NCBI GenBank assembly: GCA_016793415.1
Contig: JAEUMC010000966.1
Location: 1-5,754, forward strand
Reading direction: 5' to 3'
Origin: Devosia sp.
GTDB lineage: Bacteria > Pseudomonadota > Alphaproteobacteria > Rhizobiales > Devosiaceae
DNA: 5,754 bases
Part shown: positions 1 to 4,852 of the stretch, piece by piece
Layout: every line of letters begins with the position of its first letter
How positions within the stretch are numbered: position 1 is the stretch's first letter
Made by a program: the position numbers and the translations under genes
The notes under the pieces: generated by a model
Database searches by the model: none
The model's input: only the letters and a program-made list of their open reading frames with translations
Told to the model about the DNA's origin: nothing

Positions 1-1280
1 ACCAGCTTGGTCTTGGCGCTGAACGAGGCGGGCTGCCAGTTCTTGCCGCCGCCCAGGGTCGGGCAGTAGATGCCCGGCAGGTCGTCACGCGAGCCGACGG
101 TGCCGGCAACGTATTTCTGCAGGTCGGCCTTCGGATCGTAGTTCAGCGGCAGGCCGGTCTTCTGGTCGATGCCGGTGGTCCAGTTCAGGTCGTCGACATA
201 CTGCGTGGCGTGCTGCAGTTCGCCGTTCGAGCGATCGAACGAATAGCCGAAGCCATTGCGCGCTGCGCGGAAGGCGAGGTTGCGATCGCCCGTGTCGATG
301 AGCTGGGTTTCGCCGATCTCGTCGTAGTCGTAGGGGTCGTTGGGAGTGAACTGGAAATGCCACTTGATGGCGCCGGTCTCGGTATCGAGGGCCAGCAGGC
401 TCGAGGCATAGAGGTTGTCGCCCGGGCGATACTCGGCGTCGATCTGCGGCGCCGGGTTACCCGTGCCCCAGTAGGTCAGACCGAGCTTGGGGTCGTAGCT
501 GCCGGTCTGCCAGATCGAGCCGCCACCGGTTTCCCAGGTACGCTCGCGCTTCCAGGTCTCGTTGCCGGGCTCGCCCGGCGCCGGAATGGTGTAAGTGCGC
601 CACTTCGGCTTGCCGGTATTGAGGTCGATCGCCTCGATCCAGCCGCGGATGCCGTATTCGCCGCCGGCAGGGCCATAGAGGGCGACATCGCCGATCACCA
701 GCGGCGCGACGGTGAAGCTCTCGGCGCGGGCCTTGTCGGCCTGCTGGGTTTCCCAGTTGACCTCGCCGGTATCCTTGTTGATCGACATCACCCGGCCATC
801 GAGGGTGAGGGCAATGACGTCGTTCTTCCAGAACGCGATGCCACGGTTCTCGGCGCCGCAGCAGGTGGCGTCGGAGATCCACTGCTTGTCGACTTCGGGA
901 TCGACCTTCCAGACGATCTTGCCGAAGCGGCCATCGCGCACATCGACCTTGTAGACGCGGCTCCAGCCGGCCTGCACGTACATGAAGCCGTCTTCGACAA
1001 GCGGGGTGCCTTCGTTGCGGGCGCTGGCATAGCGGCCGCCGGCCGACGCCTGGTCGAACTGGGTGACGAAGGCCAGCGACAGCTTGTCGACGTTCTCCTT
1101 GTTGATGCCGTCCAGCGGGCTGTAGCGGTGGGCGTCATAAGTCCGGTGGACCATCAGCCAGTTGCCGGATTCTTTGTCGGCCGCCAGCAGCCGATCATTG
1201 GTTACCTCGTCGGACCAGGCCGATGACGCCATCGTCACCGCCAGAGCCAGGAGGCCGGCGCCTAAGCGCAAGCGTGCCAT
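1..1280 (-). CDS. PQQ-dependent alcohol dehydrogenase, methanol/ethanol family, predicted lanthanide type (C-terminus beyond window)
   Basis: Periplasmic quinoprotein that oxidises an alcohol using pyrroloquinoline quinone and a bound metal. Only the first 426 codons are visible; the family is usually about 570-620 residues. Residues 1-23 form a Sec-type signal peptide (MARLRLGAGLLALAVTM, then ASSAWS before DE). Family marks seen: adjacent cysteines C140-C141 in ATCCGAENRG, which form the vicinal disulfide over PQQ; E208 in GGEYGIRG; W257 in GGGSIWQTGSYD, the likely PQQ floor Trp; N275 in GTGNP; catalytic D318 and D320 in NDPYDYDE; R341 in ARNG; GGKNWQP near 411-417. E208, N275, D318 and D320 match the metal ligands of XoxF/PedH-type enzymes, and D320 predicts lanthanide rather than calcium use. 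The start at 1280 is chosen because AAAGGG (1295-1290) lies 9 bases upstream; an in-frame ATG at 1289 directly abuts that site. Substrate cannot be read from the sequence. It is divergent from the Rieske gene and no cytochrome c gene is in view. Confidence 0.95.
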   Translation of the reverse strand, partial: MARLRLGAGLLALAVTMASSAWSDEVTNDRLLAADKESGNWLMVHRTYDAHRYSPLDGINKENVDKLSLAFVTQFDQASAGGRYASARNEGTPLVEDGFMYVQAGWSRVYKVDVRDGRFGKIVWKVDPEVDKQWISDATCCGAENRGIAFWKNDVIALTLDGRVMSINKDTGEVNWETQQADKARAESFTVAPLVIGDVALYGPAGGEYGIRGWIEAIDLNTGKPKWRTYTIPAPGEPGNETWKRERTWETGGGSIWQTGSYDPKLGLTYWGTGNPAPQIDAEYRPGDNLYASSLLALDTETGAIKWHFQFTPNDPYDYDEIGETQLIDTGDRNLAFRAARNGFGYSFDRSNGELQHATQYVDDLNWTTGIDQKTGLPLNYDPKADLQKYVAGTVGSRDDLPGIYCPTLGGGKNWQPASFSAKTKL

Positions 1281-1388
1281 CTTCCTCATCCCTTTGATCT
1301 CGAAAACTCGCATTTGAAATTCGGCTTGCGATCCGATGGGGGACCGGAAGCGCTGCGACGTTATCGCAATGCGGCGTTTGGTCGCCAG

Positions 1389-1418
1389 AATGTACGCGGT
1401 GCACAAAAGCCAATTCAA
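1389..1418 (-). promoter_or_regulatory. Candidate sigma70-like promoter for the PQQ dehydrogenase gene
   Basis: Read on the minus strand, TTGAAT (1418-1413) and TACATT (1394-1389) each match the -35 and -10 consensus at four of six positions and are separated by 18 bases. Transcription would start near 1382 and give a leader of about 100 bases before the ATG at 1280. The spacer contains the imperfect palindrome at 1391-1405. Found by eye; no start site is known. Confidence 0.35.
1391..1405. promoter_or_regulatory. Imperfect palindrome, possible operator in the divergent control region
   Basis: TGTACGCGGTGCACA reads as TGT-C-C-G-G-ACA on both strands (10 of 14 non-central positions symmetric), with TGT/ACA ends. 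It overlaps the -10 element and spacer of the candidate minus-strand promoter, where a bound regulator would block or modulate the dehydrogenase gene. TGT...ACA-ended palindromes occur among GntR/FCD sites, so the regulator at 2624-3361 is one candidate, but this is inference from a single copy. Confidence 0.3.
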
Positions 1419-1468
1419 AATATAGGAACAAGCACTGACCGCTGCTTTCTATATTCAATCAGAGTGAG

Positions 1469-1491
1469 AGCGCGGCGATATCGGCCGCGCT
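1469..1491 (+). promoter_or_regulatory. GC-rich hairpin in the leader of the Rieske gene
   Basis: AGCGCGGC (1469-1476) and GCCGCGCT (1484-1491) are perfect complements and form an 8-bp stem with a 7-base loop (GATATCG). It ends 22 bases before the Shine-Dalgarno sequence at 1514-1520. It could be a leader structure affecting mRNA stability or translation, or a DNA-level inverted repeat for a regulator. No poly-T tract follows, so it is not an obvious intrinsic terminator. Confidence 0.4.
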
Positions 1492-1529
1492 GCCGAGCCG
1501 CCATGGCCGGCACGGAGGAGAAACAGCTG

Positions 1530-2144
1530 ATGAAACAGGACACCAAGGCCGTCCCGGCAAACGAGACTCAATGCGGGTGCCAGTGCACCAGGGTCAGCCG
1601 GCGGACCGTCCTGGGCGGCCTGGCGGCGGCCGGCGCCTTTGCCGGGCTCGGCGGCACGGCGATGGCCGCAGCGCCCGACGCGATGCCTCCGCAGGTGGGT
1701 GATTTCCTCGTCTCGCCGTCCGGCACGACGCCGCTGACACCAGACAGCATCAAGCTGGACAGCAAGCCGTTCGAAGCGGTGGCGATGTCGCCCGACGGCG
1801 TGGTGCGCAACGCCGAGTACGAGAATACCATTCTGCTGCTGCGCTACGACCCCGCGAGCCTGCCGGCGGAAACCGCGGCGAAATCGGCCGAAGGCGTCTT
1901 GGGCTACACCATCATCTGCACCCATGCGGGGTGCCCGCTTGGCGACACCTTGAAGAACAAGCTGCTCGCCTGCGACTGCCATGGCTCGCAGTTCGACCCC
2001 ACCAAGAATGGCGAGGTCGCGCATGGGCCGGCGGTGCGCAAGCTCCCGCAACTCGGCCTCAAGGTCGAGGACGGCAAGCTCGTGGTGGCCGAGGCATTCG
2101 ACTCCCGCATCGGCGGCGACATGATGGGCGAAGACGACCGGTAA
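1530..2144 (+). CDS. Tat-exported Rieske [2Fe-2S] protein, soluble periplasmic type
   Basis: A 204-residue electron-transfer protein. Both Rieske boxes are intact: C130-T-H132-A-G-C135 and C148-D-C150-H151-G-S. Cluster ligands are C130, H132, C148 and H151; C135 and C150 are the expected disulfide. The twin-arginine motif SRRTVL (23-28) is followed by a hydrophobic Ala/Gly stretch to about residue 46 and an AMA-A cleavage site, so the mature domain is probably soluble; an uncleaved anchor as in bc1 Rieske proteins is less likely. Export folded via Tat fits a pre-loaded cluster. The ending GPAVRKLPQLGLKVEDGKL resembles the small Rieske subunit of arsenite oxidase and bc1 Rieske domains, but no partner large subunit or cytochrome b is here. 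Start at 1530 is set by GGAGGAG at 1514-1520, 9 bases upstream; the reading frame is open further upstream to 1314 but lacks such a site. Odd feature: C15, C17 and C19 lie just before the twin arginines. Likely co-transcribed with the gene 33 bases downstream. Confidence 0.93.
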   Translation: MKQDTKAVPANETQCGCQCTRVSRRTVLGGLAAAGAFAGLGGTAMAAAPDAMPPQVGDFLVSPSGTTPLTPDSIKLDSKPFEAVAMSPDGVVRNAEYENTILLLRYDPASLPAETAAKSAEGVLGYTIICTHAGCPLGDTLKNKLLACDCHGSQFDPTKNGEVAHGPAVRKLPQLGLKVEDGKLVVAEAFDSRIGGDMMGEDDR

Positions 2145-2177
2145 TCGGCCTCCTTCACTTGAACGAGGAATGACGCA

Positions 2178-2555
2178 GTGGAACTCAGACTATTTCTCGC
2201 GGCCGCCCTGGTCGTCATCCCCGGTACCGTGCTGGGGGCCAGCCTGCCGTTGGCCGGCAGCTACGGCACGCCGGCGGGCTGCGCGGCCGATGCCGGCGGC
2301 GACAAGGTGCTGATCAGCGCCGACGACATTCGCTTCGAAGGCAATGTCTGCCCCTACACCAACATTACCGAAAGCGGCGACAAGGCTTGGCAGGTGAAGA
2401 TCGCCTGCGAGGCGGGCCACGACGAAGTCGTGCGGGGCACGCTCGATATCACCGAGAGCCCCGACGCCAGCAAGCTGACCGTGGCGCTGAAGGACGGCGC
2501 CGGCCCGAAGGGCGATTTTCTGCCCTGCGACGCCGCGGCAACCGCATCGCAGTAG
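2178..2555 (+). CDS. Small secreted four-cysteine protein of unknown function
   Basis: A 125-residue protein that I do not recognise. Residues 1-20 are a signal peptide (MELRLFLAAALVVIPGTVLG), so the mature protein of about 105 residues is periplasmic or secreted. It has four cysteines, C35, C58, C77 and C117, enough for two disulfides. The rest is polar, with an acidic and Gly/Asp-rich, probably beta-rich pattern, and no transmembrane segment, lipobox, heme CxxCH or metal-binding motif. The GTG start at 2178 follows GAGGAA (2165-2170) by 7 bases. An ATG at 2170 is in another frame and stops at 2313. It starts 33 bases after the Rieske stop codon, so the two probably share a transcript. A role as accessory or chaperone to the exported redox proteins is possible but rests on position only. 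Confidence 0.85.
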   Translation: MELRLFLAAALVVIPGTVLGASLPLAGSYGTPAGCAADAGGDKVLISADDIRFEGNVCPYTNITESGDKAWQVKIACEAGHDEVVRGTLDITESPDASKLTVALKDGAGPKGDFLPCDAAATASQ

Positions 2556-2572
2556 TTAGCCTCTCATTTTTT
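2525..2572 (+). terminator. Weak terminator-like hairpin and T-run at the end of the four-Cys gene
   Basis: CTGCGA (2525-2530) pairs with TCGCAG (2547-2552), with an inner GCGG/CCGC stem (2535-2538 with 2542-2545) around a CAA loop. The structure overlaps the last codons and touches the stop. A six-T run (2567-2572) follows, but 14 bases after the stem, so it is not a canonical intrinsic terminator. It may partly separate the Rieske pair from the regulator gene. Confidence 0.25.
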
Positions 2573-2623
2573 CTGGTTTTTGGAGTTATTGGACGGTCCG
2601 CAGCCCGCGCAAGGGACCCAACA

Positions 2624-3361
2624 GTGTCAACTCTGCCAAAGAACAGCGATCGCGTTCCGGACAGTGCGATCGTTTCCGCTACCCGAATCCGGGCCACGCT
2701 CCGCAGCGACATCCTCACGGGAAAGCTTCGGCCGGGCACCAAGGTGAACATAGACGACCTCGCCGAGCGCTATGAGACATCGCATATCCCGATCCGCGAG
2801 GCGTTGATCGGGCTGGTGTCGGAAGGGCTGGTCAAGCGCGAGGAACGACGAGGATTCTTCGTGACGGCGTTCACGGCAGAAATGCTGGAGGAATTGGTCA
2901 AGACCAGGTGCTGGCTCGAGGAACGGGCGCTGACCGAGAGCATCGCCAATCGGACGGTCGAATGGGAGGAGAATCTGGTTCTGGCGCTGCACTGGCTGTC
3001 CCGGACCAACCGCTACATCGATGCGGAACGCCAGCAGCTCAACCCCGGCTGGGAGGAGCGGCACAAGCAGTTTCACCAGGTGCTGATCAGCGCCTGCGGT
3101 TCGTCGCTTTTACTGCGCTACTGCCAGGAGATCCGGGATCGGGTGGACTCGTACCGGTTCATCACCGAGAGCGCCAATCCGGCGCCGTTCGAAGCCCGCC
3201 CCGACGAGCACCGGCTGATCGCCGATGCGGCGCTCGCCGGCGACACCAGGACCGCGGTCGAGCTGCTGCTGAAGCACTATCGGCAGACGCTCGAGATCAT
3301 CACCTCGACCTTTGCCGCAAGCGGCAGGGATCGCGCGGAAGCCATGAAGGGAGACGCCTGA
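2624..3361 (+). CDS. GntR-family transcriptional regulator with FCD-type (FadR-like) effector domain
   Basis: A 245-residue DNA-binding regulator. Residues 18-80 are a winged helix-turn-helix of the GntR type: LRSDILTGKLRPGTKVNIDDL, followed by LAERYETSHIPIREALIGL and the wing EGLVKREERRGFF. Residues from about 85 to 225 are an all-helical FCD ligand domain, with F150-H151 in HKQFHQ, H196 in DEHRLI and H218 in LKHYRQ matching the usual metal/ligand histidines; the position often occupied by Asp four residues before H151 is H147 here. Such proteins usually bind small organic acids or sugar acids and control catabolic genes. The GTG start at 2624 follows AAGGGA (2611-2616) by 7 bases; the frame remains open upstream into the previous gene, but that part is out-of-frame overlap with it. 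It sits between the Rieske pair and the lactonase-like gene, so it probably controls one or both. Effector unknown. Confidence 0.92.
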   Translation: MSTLPKNSDRVPDSAIVSATRIRATLRSDILTGKLRPGTKVNIDDLAERYETSHIPIREALIGLVSEGLVKREERRGFFVTAFTAEMLEELVKTRCWLEERALTESIANRTVEWEENLVLALHWLSRTNRYIDAERQQLNPGWEERHKQFHQVLISACGSSLLLRYCQEIRDRVDSYRFITESANPAPFEARPDEHRLIADAALAGDTRTAVELLLKHYRQTLEIITSTFAASGRDRAEAMKGDA

Positions 3362-3402
3362 CATCGGCGCGCCTCCCAGTCTTTAGCCCCGGAGCGCTTT
3401 CA

Positions 3403-3423
3403 GGAAGGGTTCAAGACCCTTCC
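3403..3423 (+). promoter_or_regulatory. Perfect hairpin between regulator and lactonase-like gene
   Basis: GGAAGGGT (3403-3410) and ACCCTTCC (3416-3423) are exact complements around a 5-base loop, and a T-G pair can shorten the loop to CAA. The structure lies 41 bases after the regulator stop and 41 bases before the ATG at 3465. There is no T-run after it, so it could be an mRNA-processing or stability element, a weak terminator, or an operator. Confidence 0.45.
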
Positions 3424-3464
3424 GGCTCGAGAGCGCGACAACAAATGACCCGTGGAGGAAGTCG

Positions 3465-4514
3465 ATGAAGTCCGTTTCGATCGTAAGCCTGGTGCTGCTC
3501 GCCGGGGTTGCCGCCAATCCGGCATTGGCGCAACAACAGGCGCCGGCGCCCGGCCCCTACTTCGTCGGCAACCCGCTGGGGCTGCCGGTCAACCCCGCCG
3601 CCGACGGCGCCTTCGCGCCAATGTCGAGCAACGTGAAGGTGTTCGGCGCCATCTACGCCACCGAGAGCTGCTCGTACGACGCGGAGCGCGACCTGATCGT
3701 CGCGCCGGCCCGCGGGGTCAGCCAGGCGGTGCAGGAGAACAACGCCTTCGTCGCGCTGATCAACCATGACGGCTCGGTCAACACCGCGCGCTGGATCGGC
3801 GTGCAGAACCCGCCGCAGCGGGCGACGCTGCAGCCGCCGCTAGTCCTCAACGAACCGTTCGGCAGCGATATCGAGGGCGGTGTGCTCTACCTCGCGGATC
3901 GCGACGGCGGCACTGCCGACCCGGCCGACCCGAGCAAGACCACGCCGAGCAAGGCGGTGATCCGCAAGTTCAGCATGAAGACCGGCGAGCCGGCAGGCGA
4001 AGCGGTGATCGAAGGGTCGCCCTGGATCAACGATATCGAAGTGGCGCTGGACGGTACCATCTATGCCAGCAACACCGGCGTCGGCGGTAAGGAGCCCCAA
4101 CCCGACAGCTGGCAGATCTGGAAAGTGACGCCGGACGGGGTGGCCTCGGTGTGGCTCCAGGGCGCGCCGCTCAACCAGCCCAACGGCATCGCCTTCGATG
4201 GCGACGGCAACGTCGTGGTGGTCAATATCGGCAATGACGAGGTGCTGACCTTTGCCGCCGCCGACGCCAAACTGCTGAAGACGGAGAAAGCGGCACAAGC
4301 CGGCAATGACGGTATCGTCATCCTGCCCGACGGCACCAAGTACATCAGCAGCGTGATGAACGGCGGCATCACCAGACTGACGCCCGACGGCGCCGCGTCG
4401 CTGATCGCCGAGAACATCCCGAGCGCCGCCTCGATGTGCTACGACGCCGGCGCCGACCAGCTTGTGGTGCCGATGAACGCCAATAACGGGCTGGCGTTCG
4501 TCAGTTTGAAGTAG
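3465..4514 (+). CDS. Secreted SMP-30/gluconolactonase-like beta-propeller protein
   Basis: A 349-residue protein with a signal peptide (residues 1-22, ending ANPALA before QQQ), so it acts in the periplasm. Repeating propeller blades are seen, such as DGTIYASNTG (196-205), PNGIAFDGDGNVVVVNIGND (239-258) and NDGIVILPDGTKYIS (281-295). Positions equivalent to the SMP-30 metal site appear present: E67 in ATESCSYD, N240 in QPNGIAFD and D282 in GNDGIV, plus N189 in WIND as a substrate-side residue. The N189-to-N240 interval of 51 residues matches that of SMP-30, while the E67-to-N189 stretch is longer and holds a Pro/Asp/Thr-rich insert (about 147-163). Enzymes of this fold hydrolyse lactones such as gluconolactone; non-enzymatic propellers also exist. 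Start at 3465 is set by GGAGGAA (3454-3460). With the quinoprotein nearby, hydrolysis of a lactone made by periplasmic oxidation is an attractive but unproven role. Confidence 0.85.
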   Translation: MKSVSIVSLVLLAGVAANPALAQQQAPAPGPYFVGNPLGLPVNPAADGAFAPMSSNVKVFGAIYATESCSYDAERDLIVAPARGVSQAVQENNAFVALINHDGSVNTARWIGVQNPPQRATLQPPLVLNEPFGSDIEGGVLYLADRDGGTADPADPSKTTPSKAVIRKFSMKTGEPAGEAVIEGSPWINDIEVALDGTIYASNTGVGGKEPQPDSWQIWKVTPDGVASVWLQGAPLNQPNGIAFDGDGNVVVVNIGNDEVLTFAAADAKLLKTEKAAQAGNDGIVILPDGTKYISSVMNGGITRLTPDGAASLIAENIPSAASMCYDAGADQLVVPMNANNGLAFVSLK

Positions 4515-4552
4515 CGGGGGCGCGCAAGAAGCCGGACGATCCCGGCCCCCGC
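4514..4552 (+). terminator. GC-rich inverted repeat right after the lactonase-like gene
   Basis: GCGGGGGC (4514-4521) and GCCCCCGC (4545-4552) are perfect 8-bp complements separated by 23 bases and begin at the last base of the stop codon. Position suits a transcript end, but there is no T-run and the loop is long, so it may be a 3'-end stabilising structure or a Rho-related end instead. Confidence 0.35.
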
Positions 4553-4779
4553 GGGCTGGGATTCTGCTTACCCCGGCTGTTCCACATCGGCAGCGGGCCG
4601 CATTGCGGTCGCAGCAAGACGGCGTCCTTGGCCGCCTCGCCCCGGGCACATCGGTGTCAGGGGCGCCGCGCCGTCAAGCGGCGGGATGCGGTGACACAGC
4701 TTCTTCGTTCCCACCAGAGCCATGACGTCGAACGCCGTATGGCCGGATCGACCACACGCGGGTTCCTCTGGCGCATGTT

Positions 4780-4795
4780 TCTAAAACGTTTTGGA
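4780..4795. promoter_or_regulatory. LacI-type operator palindrome upstream of the LacI-family gene
   Basis: TCTAAAACGTTTTGGA contains the perfect palindrome AAAACGTTTT (4783-4792), extended on both sides by a TC/GA match with one mismatched pair. A/T-rich arms around a central CG are characteristic of LacI-family operators. It lies 57 bases before the GTG start at 4853 and overlaps the candidate -35 element, which suggests autorepression. No second full copy is seen in the window. Confidence 0.6.
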
Positions 4796-4820
4796 TTTCT
4801 TCAGACGTTGGCTCTATGAA
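4791..4820 (+). promoter_or_regulatory. Candidate promoter of the LacI-family gene
   Basis: TTGGAT (4791-4796) and TATGAA (4815-4820) could serve as -35 and -10 elements with an 18-base spacer (three and four matches to consensus). The -35 element overlaps the palindrome, so a bound repressor would exclude RNA polymerase. Transcription would start near 4828, leaving a short leader before the GTG at 4853. Confidence 0.35.
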
Positions 4821-4852
4821 TATCCCTCGTCAGGCCTGCACATGGGGACAAT

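Larger units (their letters stand above)
4515..4852. other. 338-base intergenic region without a convincing gene
   Basis: Apart from the inverted repeat at its left end and the palindrome and candidate promoter at 4780-4820, I see no gene with a ribosome binding site and recognisable protein. A plus-strand frame at 4628-4819 gives 63 Arg-rich residues and looks spurious. A minus-strand frame covering about 4560-4750 is open and reads protein-like in places, but it has no start signal or recognisable motif. The right third (about 4775-4830) is markedly more AT-rich than the surroundings, as expected for a promoter. Confidence 0.6.

Noticed and set aside
210..1226. Long open plus-strand frame of 338 codons opposite the dehydrogenase gene
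   Set aside because: Antisense shadow of a strongly supported quinoprotein gene in GC-rich DNA; Val/Ala/Gly/Asp-rich product with no recognisable motif or ribosome binding site.
1349..1354. AGCGCT cores at 1349-1354 and 3393-3398 as extra LacI operators
   Set aside because: Only the six-base core and part of one arm match a LacI-type site; such cores are expected by chance at this GC content.
1314..1529. Upstream extension of the Rieske reading frame
   Set aside because: Would place an Arg-rich stretch before the Tat signal, crosses the promoter-like region and has no ribosome binding site, whereas 1530 has GGAGGAG at ideal distance.
2591..2599. GGACGGTCC as an autoregulatory site of the GntR gene
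   Set aside because: Very short palindrome with no repeat elsewhere and no FadR-type features; not distinguishable from chance.
2387..2623. Upstream extension of the GntR regulator frame
   Set aside because: Overlaps the four-Cys gene out of frame; the GTG at 2624 has a good ribosome binding site and gives the usual length for the family.
3840..4649. Minus-strand frame of 269 codons opposite the lactonase-like gene
   Set aside because: Antisense shadow of the SMP-30-like gene; no start signal or family motif.
4628..4819. Possible 63-residue plus-strand protein in the gap before the LacI-family gene
   Set aside because: No ribosome binding site, Arg-rich composition typical of a chance frame, and it runs through the operator and promoter-like sequence.
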